A stretch of DNA of 64,000 nt from Brachionus rotundiformis (GCA_016802295.1 JAESIW010000210.1:868001-932000); one strand, 5' to 3'. Counted from the first letter of the stretch, positions 53,830 to 63,980 are shown. The notes: generated by a model not told the origin, from the sequence alone. Program-made: numbers and translations.

Positions 53830-55339
53830 TGTTTTAAAGTTTAGTTTTTTTACCTTTATAAGTAGAATATTGGGTTTATTACGAGACGTACTAATATCTA
53901 GATACTTAGGGGCGGGCGGAGTTTCTGATGCTTTTTTTGTGGCGTTTAAAATTCCTAATTTGTTTAGAAAGTTGTTTGCAGAGGGTTCGTTGCAAGCGGT
54001 TTTTATTCCTATTTTTAATGGGTTGTTGGGGGTAAACCAAACTAAAGCTAGGCAATTTGCTAGCTCGGTATTTGCAATTTTAAGCATAAGTTTATTAATT
54101 TTACTAGTAATACTGCAAATTTATACCGCACAGTGGGTTGGCTTAATTTCGCCAGGGTTTAAAGCTAAAAATATAGAAACCTTTAATTTAACCGTGTTGC
54201 TAACCAGAATAACCTTACCTTACTTGTTTTTTATTTCGTTGGCTACTTTTTATTCTGCTATTTTAAACAGCTTAGGTAAATTTGCGTTGGTTGCTTTTTT
54301 ACCAGCTTTGCTTAATATTAGTATAATTATAGCTTTATTGTTTAGTGGTTATAATTCTGCAATAATGGCCAGTGTAGGTGTATTTTTTGGCGGAGTATTG
54401 CAATTGCTTATGGTGGCTTATGTTTGTAAAAAAGCAGGTTGGCTAGTTGGTGGTTTTAAAATTAATTTTGCTAGTAAACCAGTTAAACAATTTTTTAAAA
54501 GATTACTACCAGTTGTGCTAGGTGCAGGGGTTTATCAGGTTAATATTTTAGTGGATATTGCTTTTGCTTCGTTATTATCGTTTGGTACAATATCTTATGT
54601 ATTTTATGCAGATAGAATTTACCAATTACCCTTATCTTTAATTGGTATAGCTATAGGTTCGGTTTTATTGCCGGCGTTGTCTAATGTGGCGTTAAGCAAG
54701 GTAGATTATATTAAAACTATTAATCAAGCTATGCTGTTAGGGTTAGCTTTTGCTTTAGCGGCTACTTGTGGGTTAGTGGTTTTTAGTAATAATATAATTT
54801 ACTCTATTTATTTTGGTGGCAAGTTTATGCAAACCGATGTTAATATAACCGCTATTATGTTGGTTATATATGCTTTTTCGTTACCATTTAACGTGCTAAT
54901 TAAAATTATGTTGCCGGTGTTTTATTCTAAAGGTAATGTTAAAATACCGCTTTATAGCACTATAATTGGGTTGGTGGTAAATGTGGGTTTACTATATTGG
55001 TTGGTTGTAATTAAAAATAATATTTTTGGTATGGCGTATGCTACTACGGTGGCTTCGGTATTAAATTTTATAATTTTAGTAGTAGTAATGTATGTTAAGT
55101 TAAATATAAAATTTAGCTTAAGCTTTTTTGCAGAAGTAGCTAAAATTGTTATTATAACTATAATTTTAACAATACTAGGTTTGGCTTTAAAGCCTTGGTT
55201 TTTAAATGTTAGTAATATTAATATTGCTAGGCTAATATTATTTGCTATAGTATGTATAGTATTTGTTGTTTTTGTAGTTTTATTAAAACTATTTAAAACA
55301 ACGGTTTATAATCAATTAAAAGTAATGTTTAACAAATAA
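53816..55339 (+). CDS. murJ: Lipid II flippase MurJ
   Basis: A 507-residue polytopic protein (about 13-14 helices) of the MVF/MurJ family. FFTFISRILGLLRDVLIS and FKIPNLFRKLFAEGSLQAVFIPIF contain the Arg and Pro contacts typical of MurJ. It flips lipid II for peptidoglycan synthesis. The mutS-murJ-trpS order is frequent in Alphaproteobacteria. Confidence 0.95.
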   Translation: MKIINVLKFSFFTFISRILGLLRDVLISRYLGAGGVSDAFFVAFKIPNLFRKLFAEGSLQAVFIPIFNGLLGVNQTKARQFASSVFAILSISLLILLVILQIYTAQWVGLISPGFKAKNIETFNLTVLLTRITLPYLFFISLATFYSAILNSLGKFALVAFLPALLNISIIIALLFSGYNSAIMASVGVFFGGVLQLLMVAYVCKKAGWLVGGFKINFASKPVKQFFKRLLPVVLGAGVYQVNILVDIAFASLLSFGTISYVFYADRIYQLPLSLIGIAIGSVLLPALSNVALSKVDYIKTINQAMLLGLAFALAATCGLVVFSNNIIYSIYFGGKFMQTDVNITAIMLVIYAFSLPFNVLIKIMLPVFYSKGNVKIPLYSTIIGLVVNVGLLYWLVVIKNNIFGMAYATTVASVLNFIILVVVMYVKLNIKFSLSFFAEVAKIVIITIILTILGLALKPWFLNVSNINIARLILFAIVCIVFVVFVVLLKLFKTTVYNQLKVMFNK

Positions 55340-55354
55340 TAAATAAGATTAATA

Positions 55355-56356
55355 ATGACTAAAAAAACAGTTTTTTCTGGAATTCAACCAACAGCCAATA
55401 TTCATTTAGGCAACTATTTTGGTGCAATTAAAAATTGGGTAGATTTACAAAATGCCAATACCTATAATAATATTTACTGTATAGTAGATTTACACGCTAT
55501 TACGGTTTTTCAAAACCCTGCAATGTTGCAACAAAATACACTAGAACTTTTTGCCACACTGTTGGCTTGCGGTTTAGATAACAACAAAAGTTTGTTATTT
55601 GTACAAAGTACTAATCCGCACCATGCAGAACTAGCGTGGTTGCTAAACTGCGTTGCCAGAGTAGGCTGGCTTAACCGCATGACACAATTTAAAGAAAAAG
55701 CAGGCGAGAATAAAGAAAAAAGTTCGTTAGGTTTATACGCCTACCCAGTTTTACAGGCGGCAGATGTATTGCTATATAATACCCACATTGTGCCTGTAGG
55801 TGCAGACCAAAAACAACACATAGAACTAGCCAGAGATATTGCTATTAAATTTAATAAAGATTACAATGGAAATTTAGTTTTGCCACAGCCTTTAATTAGT
55901 AGCAATGCACCTAAAATTAAATCTTTATTAGATGCTAGTAAAAAAATGTCTAAATCAGACGTAGAGGGCTCTAGAATTAGTTTAACCGATTCGCCAGATG
56001 TAGTAGCAAAAAAAATAGCTAAGGCTAAAACCGATTCTGGGGTAATGCCAACTACTTTACAAGAATTAGAAAGCAGAGAAGAAATAAATAATTTAATAAC
56101 TTTATATGCACTATGTAGCAACCAAACCAAACAACAAGTGGTAGATTTATACTTAGGGCAGGGTTATGCTAATTTTAAAAAAAATCTTGCAGAAGTTATT
56201 ATAAACACTATTTTACCTATTAACGCTAAATATGTAGATTTACTTAATAATAAAGACCATTTGCTTAAGCTAATTAACACTGCAGGGCAACAAGCAACCG
56301 CACAAAGCCTAGATAATATAAAAAATATTAGACAACAGATTGGTTTTTTGTTATAA
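55355..56356 (+). CDS. trpS: Tryptophanyl-tRNA synthetase
   Basis: A 333-residue class I synthetase. The HIGH-type motif is ANIHLGNYFGA at about residue 16, VGADQKQHIELARDIA is in the middle, and KMSKSDVEGS near residue 200 is the KMSKS loop. Normal bacterial length. 15 bases after murJ. Confidence 0.97.
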   Translation: MTKKTVFSGIQPTANIHLGNYFGAIKNWVDLQNANTYNNIYCIVDLHAITVFQNPAMLQQNTLELFATLLACGLDNNKSLLFVQSTNPHHAELAWLLNCVARVGWLNRMTQFKEKAGENKEKSSLGLYAYPVLQAADVLLYNTHIVPVGADQKQHIELARDIAIKFNKDYNGNLVLPQPLISSNAPKIKSLLDASKKMSKSDVEGSRISLTDSPDVVAKKIAKAKTDSGVMPTTLQELESREEINNLITLYALCSNQTKQQVVDLYLGQGYANFKKNLAEVIINTILPINAKYVDLLNNKDHLLKLINTAGQQATAQSLDNIKNIRQQIGFLL

Positions 56357-56420
56357 TTCTTACAAAGTATGTAGGCTTTAAGGTTTACTATTTTTTTATA
56401 AATATTAAAGGATACTAAAT

Positions 56421-57002
56421 ATGTTTATTAATGTAGAACAAACCCCTAACCCAAATACACTGCAATTTGTTGTGCCTAATAATATAGTAGAAGGTACTAA
56501 CACTTATAGTTTTAACAATACTGGTTCTAAAACTATTTCGCCTTTAGCTAACGAATTATTTACTATAGAAGAGGTAACTTCGGTTTTTATACACTCTAAT
56601 TTTATTTCGGTTAGTATAAAAAACCCAGACGATTGGGATATATTAAAACCATTAATTATTAGCCATATTTCAGAGTTTTTATCTGCCAATATACCAGTAA
56701 TTGAAGCAGGCAAAGAAGAAAACGTTGCACAAGAAACCATAAAGTTTGACCCCAAAGACGTAGAATTAGTAGAGCAAATTAAAGAATTGTTTGATGAACG
56801 CATTAGGCCAGCCGTTGCTATGGACGGTGGCGATATTTTATTGCAAGAATACAAAGACGGTAAAGTTTATATAAAAATGCATGGTTCTTGTTCTGGTTGC
56901 CCTAGCTCTACCATTACTTTAAAAAATGGTATAGAAAATATGTTAAAATTTTATGTGCCAGATGTAACCGAAGTTGTAGATGTGGACGCAGAAAATTACT
57001 AA
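56421..57002 (+). CDS. nfuA: NifU family Fe-S scaffold protein (Nfu type)
   Basis: A 193-residue two-domain protein. The N-terminal Nfu_N domain starts MFINVEQTPNPNTLQFV; the C-terminal NifU domain has DGGDILL and the cluster-binding CSGCPSS (Cys-x-x-Cys). This is the mitochondrial Nfu1-like layout typical of Alphaproteobacteria. It carries Fe-S clusters to client enzymes such as lipoyl synthase (family knowledge). AAGGA lies about eight bases upstream of the ATG. Confidence 0.92.
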   Translation: MFINVEQTPNPNTLQFVVPNNIVEGTNTYSFNNTGSKTISPLANELFTIEEVTSVFIHSNFISVSIKNPDDWDILKPLIISHISEFLSANIPVIEAGKEENVAQETIKFDPKDVELVEQIKELFDERIRPAVAMDGGDILLQEYKDGKVYIKMHGSCSGCPSSTITLKNGIENMLKFYVPDVTEVVDVDAENY

Positions 57003-57027
57003 TAATTTTTGGCTAAACTTATATTTA

Positions 57028-57056
57028 TTGCGTTTTTAAATAGTTTTTAATATAAT
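57028..57056 (+). promoter_or_regulatory. Possible sigma-70 promoter for the Bax-like gene run
   Basis: TTGCGT (57028-57033), a 17-base spacer, then a perfect TATAAT (57051-57056). It precedes the GTG start at 57117 by 60 bases. Confidence 0.5.
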
Positions 57057-57116
57057 TGCGTTATATTAAAATATGTATAATATTAAATAAAAATTTAAAA
57101 AGTAGGTAAGTTATAA

Positions 57117-58130
57117 GTGTTAAACAAATCTTTGTATATTGTGGTTGTTGGGTTTTTAATGCTATTTGCAGGAGCCTACTTTTTAGTAATTAATAAATCT
57201 AGCAACCAATATATAATAAATAATTTTATTGCAAAGCAAGGCTATTCTACCAAAACTTTAAGTTTGTCTGCTAATGCTAATTTAGTAGATATGCTTAATG
57301 CAACACTTAGTAAGTTAAATTCTAATTCTGCTATTGCTCCGGTATTTTTTACTAATTTTCCTACTAATTTTGCTAATATAACTAACTCTGCAAATAGGCA
57401 AACTTTTATTAACAATATATTACTGCCGTTAATTGTTAAAGTAGAGCAAAAAACCATTGCAGATAGACAAACAATGCTAAATTTAGTGGTTAAATTACTT
57501 TATTTTCCGCTTACACAAAACGATATTCAAACCATTAGACAACTAGCAGACTTTTATGGAGTTTCTTACTACAATGTAAGCCAAGAAGACTACAACAAAA
57601 TATTAGAAGAACTACTACTACGCATAGATATAATACCAAAATCTTTAATATTAGCACTGGCAACTGCACAGTTAAACAGCTCTATTACAAAAGAAATTAT
57701 TAATAACAATGCAGTTTTTAATGCTATTTATTTTAGTAACACTTTTGCTAATGTGCCTGCTAACACCTATGCGGGCTCTAAAAATAAAATTAAAAAATTT
57801 AATACATTGTTAAATGCAGTGCAAGATTTTTACATAACTTTAAACACCAGCCCTAAATATTTACCTTTTAGAGAGCAACGTTTAAAAATAAGGCTTAATT
57901 CTAATAATGTTTCTGCCGTATTAGATACGTACACAGAAATTATTTTAAATAACGAAAACAGTACTTACACCGAAAACACCTATAATTTAACCACTAGTAA
58001 ATTGTTGGGTAGTTTAACTAATAATATAGATTTTGATTTAAAAAGTATAATTAATAGCAATAAACTTACAACTTATGACACAAAAATAGAATTTAATCAA
58101 CCACACGAAATTTTTATAAGGATAAAATAA
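57117..58130 (+). CDS. Bax/glucosaminidase-like membrane protein lacking the catalytic Glu
   Basis: GTG start at 57117 with AGGT nine bases upstream; 337 residues. One N-terminal helix (about 6-24) anchors a periplasmic domain. Residues about 97-250 follow the Bax / endo-beta-N-acetylglucosaminidase pattern: FINNILLPLIVKVEQKTIADRQ, then a LADFYGVS stretch, then LLLRIDIIPKSLILALATAQ. In active relatives the last segment reads SLALAQAANESGWG; here the catalytic Glu is Gln185 and the Ser-Gly-Trp-Gly is lost. NAVFN replaces NNLFG. The fold seems kept but the muramidase-type activity is probably gone. It could bind peptidoglycan or regulate division. Alignment is by eye. Confidence 0.6.
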   Translation: MLNKSLYIVVVGFLMLFAGAYFLVINKSSNQYIINNFIAKQGYSTKTLSLSANANLVDMLNATLSKLNSNSAIAPVFFTNFPTNFANITNSANRQTFINNILLPLIVKVEQKTIADRQTMLNLVVKLLYFPLTQNDIQTIRQLADFYGVSYYNVSQEDYNKILEELLLRIDIIPKSLILALATAQLNSSITKEIINNNAVFNAIYFSNTFANVPANTYAGSKNKIKKFNTLLNAVQDFYITLNTSPKYLPFREQRLKIRLNSNNVSAVLDTYTEIILNNENSTYTENTYNLTTSKLLGSLTNNIDFDLKSIINSNKLTTYDTKIEFNQPHEIFIRIK

Positions 58131-58132
58131 TA

Positions 58133-58798
58133 TTGTATACTCTGTTTATTAATACTATTCAAAATGCTAGCTTAGCAGTGTTTAACAAAAATAATTTACT
58201 GTTAAGTGTGCCGTTTAGCAACACAGGTAAAGCCGGCGATGTAGCTTTGTTGTATTTGCAAGATTTACAAAATCAATTGCTAAATTACAACCTAACCATA
58301 AACAATATTAATAACATAGCTGTTTGCGTGGGGCCAAGCTATTTTACAGCATCTAGAATAGGCGTAGTAATAGCTAATACAATTGCTAGTTATTTGCAAA
58401 TTAATAGCATTATAGCTATTAATAGCGTTGGCTTACTGCATTATTATGCTAAAAATTTAATAACCAACTACGCCCAATATACTTACACAATTATAGCTAT
58501 AAATATAGGCAAAACCGGTGCAATAATTGCCGTATTTAGCAACAATGCAACTATTATACAACCAACCTATTTGCAAGAAAACCAAATACCAACCACATTG
58601 CACAGTGTTTTACAAAACAAGTGTTTAGTTTTAGGTTGTAAAACAGACTTATTTACTAAGTATAGTAATTGTGATATAATAACTAATAATGCTTTTACTA
58701 ATTATAGTTTATTGGCAAATTATATAAGCAATAATAATTTGTTGCAAAAGGTTCCTGTGGCACCAAGTTATATAAAAGAAGCAGATATTAACAATTAG
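58133..58798 (+). CDS. tsaB: tRNA t6A biosynthesis protein TsaB
   Basis: A 221-residue TsaD paralog and partner (YeaZ). The TTG start at 58133 follows an AGGA site and gives the expected YTLFINTIQNASLAVF, the counterpart of LAIDTS. GKAGDVALL and AVCVGPSYFTASRIGVVIANTIA match the TsaB dimer region. The sequence is diverged and Asn-rich. It follows the Bax-like gene by two bases. rimI, often next, is absent. Confidence 0.8.
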   Translation: MYTLFINTIQNASLAVFNKNNLLLSVPFSNTGKAGDVALLYLQDLQNQLLNYNLTINNINNIAVCVGPSYFTASRIGVVIANTIASYLQINSIIAINSVGLLHYYAKNLITNYAQYTYTIIAINIGKTGAIIAVFSNNATIIQPTYLQENQIPTTLHSVLQNKCLVLGCKTDLFTKYSNCDIITNNAFTNYSLLANYISNNNLLQKVPVAPSYIKEADINN

Positions 58799-58819
58799 CA
58801 ATTTGTAAAGAATATAAAA

Positions 58820-60166
58820 ATGTTACAGCAAAAAAAATACCATATTAAAACATGGGGATGCCAAATGAATGTGTATGACTCGCAACGTATTGCAGAGGTT
58901 TTACAATCTTTAGGGTATACCCATACTAACGAAGTAAGCGAAAGCGATTTAGTGGTTTTAAATACTTGCCATATACGTGAAAAAGCCACCGAAAAAGTGT
59001 ATTCGGATATAGGTAGATTAAAAATATTAAAAGATAGACGCAATTTAATTGGTAAAAACTTAATTATTGCTGTTTCTGGTTGTGTTGCACAGGCAGAAGG
59101 CGATGAAATTATGAAGCGGGCTCCGGTGGTAGATTTAGTTTTTGGCCCGCAATCTTGGCATAAGTTAAAAGATATGCTATTAGCTGTAGAGCAAAAAAAG
59201 CGAGTTAGTGAAACCGATTTTTTAGCCGAAGAAAAGTTTGATTATCTACCAGGCGTGTTTGATAAAGACCGAGTGGTAAATAGTAGTGCTTTTGTGGCTA
59301 TTCAAGAAGGTTGCGATAAGTTTTGTACTTATTGTGTAGTGCCTTATACCAGAGGGGCGGAATATTCTAGACCTGTGTTACAAGTACTACAAGAAGTAAA
59401 GCAATTGGTTAAAGCAGGAGCAAAAGAAATAACCTTATTGGGGCAAAATGTTAATGCTTACCACGGTATGTACACCAACAATACAGAGTTTACTTTAGGT
59501 AGATTAATACGTGAATTAGCTAATTTAGATGGTTTAGAGCGTATTAGATACACTACATCTTACCCTGCAGAAGTGGACGAAGACTTAATTTCTGCACATC
59601 GAGATGTGCCAAAATTAATGCCGTTTTTACATTTGCCGTTGCAGTCTGGCTCTAATAAAATTTTAAAACTAATGAACCGCCGACACACCGTACAACAGTA
59701 CGAAGACCTAATTAAGCGTTTGTTAGATGCTAACCCTAATTTAGCTTTTTCTTCGGATTTTATTGTTGGTTTTCCTACAGAAACCGAAGAAGATTTTGAA
59801 GATACTTTAAAAATAGTAGAAAAAGTTGGGTTTATTCAGTCTTATTCGTTTGCTTATAGCATTAGGCCCGGTACACCAGCGGCCACTATGCCTCAGGTAG
59901 ATGAAGACGTTAAAATACAACGCTTACACATTTTGCAAAATCTACTAGCAAAACAACAACGTGCTTTTAACGAGCAATCTGTTGGTAAAACCTTTAAAGT
60001 ATTGCTAGATAGAGTAGGCAACAAGCCAAACCAATTAGTTGGCAAAAGCGACTACATGCAAGCAATTATTGTTAACAACAATATGGCAAAATTAGGCGAT
60101 ATTGTAAATGTTAAAATTAACGAAGGCCACAAAAATAGCCTACAAGGAGAGCTAATTATTGGATAA
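58820..60166 (+). CDS. miaB: tRNA-2-methylthio-N6-isopentenyladenosine synthase MiaB
   Basis: A 448-residue radical-SAM methylthiotransferase. The N-terminal UPF0004 domain carries three cluster Cys: WGCQMN, NTCHIRE, SGCVAQ. The radical-SAM motif is CDKFCTYC with three Cys. The C terminus has the TRAM domain ending in LQGELIIG. It adds the methylthio group at A37. It overlaps phoH by 8 bases. Confidence 0.97.
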   Translation: MLQQKKYHIKTWGCQMNVYDSQRIAEVLQSLGYTHTNEVSESDLVVLNTCHIREKATEKVYSDIGRLKILKDRRNLIGKNLIIAVSGCVAQAEGDEIMKRAPVVDLVFGPQSWHKLKDMLLAVEQKKRVSETDFLAEEKFDYLPGVFDKDRVVNSSAFVAIQEGCDKFCTYCVVPYTRGAEYSRPVLQVLQEVKQLVKAGAKEITLLGQNVNAYHGMYTNNTEFTLGRLIRELANLDGLERIRYTTSYPAEVDEDLISAHRDVPKLMPFLHLPLQSGSNKILKLMNRRHTVQQYEDLIKRLLDANPNLAFSSDFIVGFPTETEEDFEDTLKIVEKVGFIQSYSFAYSIRPGTPAATMPQVDEDVKIQRLHILQNLLAKQQRAFNEQSVGKTFKVLLDRVGNKPNQLVGKSDYMQAIIVNNNMAKLGDIVNVKINEGHKNSLQGELIIG

Positions 60167-61127
60167 CTCTTCTGTAAATTTTAAATATACAGTTAACGTT
60201 AATTATAGTAATAATTTGTTGTCTTTATTTTTGTTGCAAAATTTACAACAAAATTTAAATTTGCTAGAGCAACACTTTAAAATTGTTATTTACAATAAAG
60301 GTAATAACTACAAAATACAAGGTAATGCTAAAAAATCTATTGCAGAAGTACAAAAAGTTTTAAGCACTTTAAATAGTTATTTAAACAATAATAATTATAA
60401 TACTGCTAATTTATTAAACAACTTTTTAAATACACCCTTTGCCAAACAAGGTGTTAATGCCAACAACTTAAGCAACACCATAAAAACTAAACGCAAAACC
60501 ATTGTATTAAAAAATGCTAAACAAGTTAAATATTGCAACGCTATAGATACCAAAGATGTTATATTTGCCACAGGCCCTGCCGGTGGGGGCAAAACATACT
60601 TAGCGGTGGCTAAAGCGGTAGAGTTTTGGTTGCAAGGCAAAATAGAAAAAATTATAGTTTCTAGACCCATAGTAGAAGCAGGCGAATCCCTAGGCTTTTT
60701 ACCCGGAGACATGCACGAAAAAGTAGACCCATACTTAACCCCAATTAAAGATGCTGTGCGTGATATGTTGCCACCAGAAATTATTGCAGAAATGCAACGC
60801 AATAATACCTTTGAAGTTGCCCCAATTGCTTTTATGCGTGGCAGAACCTTTGCTAATAGCTTTGTAATTTTAGACGAAGCCCAAAATGCTAGTATTATTC
60901 AGTTAAAAATGCTGTTAACCAGACTAGGGGAAAATAGCAAGTTGGTAATTAATGGAGATTTATCGCAAGTGGATTTAACGGCTAAAAACCCCAGTGGCTT
61001 GCGTGTGTGTATTGATATTGTAAAGCACATTAACCAAATTGCCCTAATAGAATTTACCGCACAAGATATTGTGCGTTCTGCTTTAGTGCAAAGCATAGTT
61101 AATGCCTTTAGTAAACACGGTGTTTAG
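60159..61127 (+). CDS. phoH: PhoH family P-loop ATPase
   Basis: A 322-residue protein. TTG start at 60159 with AAGGAGA upstream. The Walker A is ATGPAGGGKTYLAVA; SRPIVEAGESLGFLPGD, RGRTFANSFVILDEAQN and NGDLSQVDL follow. PhoH with ybeY is linked to RNA metabolism. The miaB-phoH-ybeY-corC-lnt order is a classic alphaproteobacterial block. Confidence 0.95.
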   Translation: MDNSSVNFKYTVNVNYSNNLLSLFLLQNLQQNLNLLEQHFKIVIYNKGNNYKIQGNAKKSIAEVQKVLSTLNSYLNNNNYNTANLLNNFLNTPFAKQGVNANNLSNTIKTKRKTIVLKNAKQVKYCNAIDTKDVIFATGPAGGGKTYLAVAKAVEFWLQGKIEKIIVSRPIVEAGESLGFLPGDMHEKVDPYLTPIKDAVRDMLPPEIIAEMQRNNTFEVAPIAFMRGRTFANSFVILDEAQNASIIQLKMLLTRLGENSKLVINGDLSQVDLTAKNPSGLRVCIDIVKHINQIALIEFTAQDIVRSALVQSIVNAFSKHGV

Positions 61128-61130
61128 CCA

Positions 61131-61664
61131 ATGGTTGCATGTAATTTAACCATTAAAGGCGTACAAACTAAGCATACCGCCAAAGAACTTAATGGTATAA
61201 AGCAATACTTACAAAATATTAACCAAACTGTTTTTAACCATGTTAGTAAACATGTTAAGTTTATTAACAATAAGCATAACTATTTTGTTTTTTTGCTTTT
61301 AACTAACAATACAAATATGGTAAAATATAATTACCAATTACAAGGAATAAAAAAAGCTACTAACGTGTTATCTTTACAACTATATAACCAACAAAGTTTA
61401 CGTAGTAAGCAGTTGCCTGCTAATGTATATTTGGGCGATATTTATATTTGTTTAAATACCACTATGTTAGAAAGTAAGCAATATAATGTTAGCTTTAACA
61501 ACCATTTAGCTAGGCTTTATATTCATGGTTTACTGCACTTAATGGGTTTTGTGCATAACACAAACGCCAGTGCAAAAAAAATGTATGCAATAGAAAATAC
61601 ACTGTTGCAAACCTGCGTTAATAACAACCTAACCGGCTTGGTTGGTAATTATTGGCAAAATTAA
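61131..61664 (+). CDS. ybeY: Endoribonuclease YbeY
   Basis: A 177-residue zinc endoribonuclease for 16S rRNA maturation. TNVLSL, YLGDIYIC and the zinc motif HGLLHLMGFVH are present; the usual H-G-x-L-H-L-x-G-Y-D-H has Phe-Val in place of Tyr-Asp. Longer than average because of an N-terminal extension. Between phoH (3 bases) and corC. Confidence 0.92.
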   Translation: MVACNLTIKGVQTKHTAKELNGIKQYLQNINQTVFNHVSKHVKFINNKHNYFVFLLLTNNTNMVKYNYQLQGIKKATNVLSLQLYNQQSLRSKQLPANVYLGDIYICLNTTMLESKQYNVSFNNHLARLYIHGLLHLMGFVHNTNASAKKMYAIENTLLQTCVNNNLTGLVGNYWQN

Positions 61665-61687
61665 TTTATTAATAATTTAGGATGTAA

Positions 61688-62578
61688 ATGTCTAATTCGG
61701 ATTATCCCAGTAGTATAAATAACAATAGTAATACTAAAAGCAAAAATAAAAGTTTTTCAGGGTGGGGCTTTTTAAAAAAATTTATTAAATCTAACAATAA
61801 GGCTAATGATTCTAACGCTAATTACTTAAATGCCAGTAGCAACTCCGCCGAAAATACCGATACATCCGAGCAATATTTATTTAACAACATTTTAGCGTTA
61901 CGCCACAAAAAAGCACGAGACATAATGACAGCAAGGGCAAATATTTTAGCCTTTGCAAATTCTACACCATTAAACGATATTGTTGTACAAAGCCAAGTTA
62001 AGGGGTATTCTAGATTGCCAATTTACAGTGGCAATTTAGATAACATTGTAGGCTTTATACATATTAAAGATTTAATTTTTAGCAACAAAGAAAATACCAT
62101 ATTTAATATTAATAAAATTTTACGTAAAGTTATTTTTATTTCGCCTTATATGCGGGTTTTAGATTTACTATACGAAATGCGTATGCAAAAATGCCAGTTA
62201 GCAATTGTTGTAGACGAATTTGGCGGAGTTGATGGTTTGGTTTCGTTAGAAGATGTTATGGAGGAAATTGTAGGCGATATTACCGATGAACACGATGCTA
62301 AGCCAGAAATTTTAATTCGTAAAGTTTCTGAAACTACTTTAGAAGTAGAGTCTACCGCATTAATAGAAGAAATAGAAAAATATATTGGTACTTTTGCACT
62401 AGAAGAAGAAAAAGAAGAGTTTGATACCATTGGTGGCTTAATAGTTTCTTTAATTGGCTATATACCTTCGGTTAATCAAGTTATTAACCACAGCAGTGGG
62501 CTAGAGTTTAAAGTATTAAACGCAGATGCAATTAAATTAAAAAAAGTGTTAATTAATTATGAAAAACTTAATAAATAA
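61688..62578 (+). CDS. ybeX: CorC/YbeX-type CBS hemolysin-family protein
   Basis: A 296-residue protein with an Asn/Ser-rich N terminus (1-65), two CBS domains (about 75-200, with ARDIMTARANILAF and VDEFGGVDGLVSLEDVMEEIVGDI) and a CorC_HlyC C-terminal domain. CorC assists Mg/Co export and membrane integrity, but the function here is inferred. It is not a hemolysin in the toxin sense. It overlaps lnt by 20 bases. Confidence 0.92.
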   Translation: MSNSDYPSSINNNSNTKSKNKSFSGWGFLKKFIKSNNKANDSNANYLNASSNSAENTDTSEQYLFNNILALRHKKARDIMTARANILAFANSTPLNDIVVQSQVKGYSRLPIYSGNLDNIVGFIHIKDLIFSNKENTIFNINKILRKVIFISPYMRVLDLLYEMRMQKCQLAIVVDEFGGVDGLVSLEDVMEEIVGDITDEHDAKPEILIRKVSETTLEVESTALIEEIEKYIGTFALEEEKEEFDTIGGLIVSLIGYIPSVNQVINHSSGLEFKVLNADAIKLKKVLINYEKLNK

Positions 62579-63980
62579 AATTTTACTAATTTTACAAAAC
62601 AATAAAATAGCAACCAGTTTTGGCTTAGGGGCTTTATATGTATTGGCCTTTGCACCGTTTTATTGGTTTGTATTAGGCTTTGCTTGTATGTTTGGCTTAA
62701 TTGTTTTGGTTAAAAACGCTAATAGTGTTAAACAAGCAATAATAATATTATTTGCTTTTAATTTAGCGGTGGGTTTGTTTAATTTTTATTGGATATTTTT
62801 TTCTGTTAACCATATAATGCAAAACGCTGTGCTTTCTTTATTATTGTGGTTGGGCTTTATATTGTTATATTTTGTGTTTTTTGTTCCGCTATTGTTAGTT
62901 AAAACCAATAAACCTTATAATTTGTTGTTTGTTTTAAAAGTGTTTGTGGCTCTTTTAATTATTGAATATCTAAAACTACACTGGATGAACGGCTTTGCTT
63001 GGTTAATAATGCCGGCAATGTATAATAATTTGCTAATTAGCCAACTAAACTATATGTTTGGGGTGTTTGGCTTTACGGTTTTAAATATTGCTATATTGTC
63101 TGCTTTGTTTGTGTTTAAAATAAAAAATATGCAAATATTTAATAAAATATTGTTGTTTAGCCCGCCTGTTTTAATGTTGTTAATATTGTTATTGTTTAGC
63201 GTTTTGCGTTTTAATAATATTGGGTTTGTAACAACTAAAAATCAACAACATAATATTAGAATAGTTAATACCAATATTCCACAACAGCAAAAGTTTTCTG
63301 CTAGTTTAATAGAGCAACAATTTTATAGCATTACCAATAAAGCATTTAGCAACATTAACGTTAATAATCTACCAGAATACATTGTTTTTCCGGAGGTAGT
63401 GTTTGGCTTTATGCTAGAAGACAACCCTAGTTTATTTAATTATTTTTTGCAAAAAATTCCGCAACAATCTACTGTTATATTAGGGGTGTTGCGTAAACAA
63501 AACCAACAATATTATAATTCTATTTATATAATTAACGGCAAAACTAAAAAAATAGATTATATTTACGATAAACAAAACCTAGTACCATTTGGCGAGTACA
63601 TACCCTTTAACCAGTATTTACCGTTTTTAAATAACTTAGGTTTTGCTAGCTTAAGCAAGGGTAACTTTAGCAATATTACCACGGTTAACAAGGTTAAATT
63701 AGGTTTAAGTATTTGCTTTGAAGCAATATTTAGCAACAAAAATTTTACTACTAAAAATATAGATATGCTAATAAACATTAGCAACGAAGCCTGGTTTAAT
63801 TTTTCTAAAGAATTACCGCAATATAACAAACTATTACAAATGCGTGCTATAGAAGGCAATATACCTGTTATAAAAGCCACTAATTTAGGCGAATTTGTGG
63901 TTTTTAACGCCAATGGTAAGCCTATAATAATTAAGAAAATAGACAAACTAGACTACCACGATTTTACTATTAAGTATTAA
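62559..63980 (+). CDS. lnt: Apolipoprotein N-acyltransferase
   Basis: A 473-residue membrane enzyme that N-acylates lipoproteins. Six to seven N-terminal helices (about 10-220) precede a periplasmic nitrilase-fold domain. The catalytic triad is visible: Glu in YIVFPEVVFG, Lys in YDKQNLVPFGEYIP, and Cys in LGLSICFEAIF. LPQYNKLLQMRAIEGNIPVIKATN is the substrate loop. It completes the block and ends 20 bases before the window edge. Confidence 0.95.
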   Translation: MKNLINKILLILQNNKIATSFGLGALYVLAFAPFYWFVLGFACMFGLIVLVKNANSVKQAIIILFAFNLAVGLFNFYWIFFSVNHIMQNAVLSLLLWLGFILLYFVFFVPLLLVKTNKPYNLLFVLKVFVALLIIEYLKLHWMNGFAWLIMPAMYNNLLISQLNYMFGVFGFTVLNIAILSALFVFKIKNMQIFNKILLFSPPVLMLLILLLFSVLRFNNIGFVTTKNQQHNIRIVNTNIPQQQKFSASLIEQQFYSITNKAFSNINVNNLPEYIVFPEVVFGFMLEDNPSLFNYFLQKIPQQSTVILGVLRKQNQQYYNSIYIINGKTKKIDYIYDKQNLVPFGEYIPFNQYLPFLNNLGFASLSKGNFSNITTVNKVKLGLSICFEAIFSNKNFTTKNIDMLINISNEAWFNFSKELPQYNKLLQMRAIEGNIPVIKATNLGEFVVFNANGKPIIIKKIDKLDYHDFTIKY

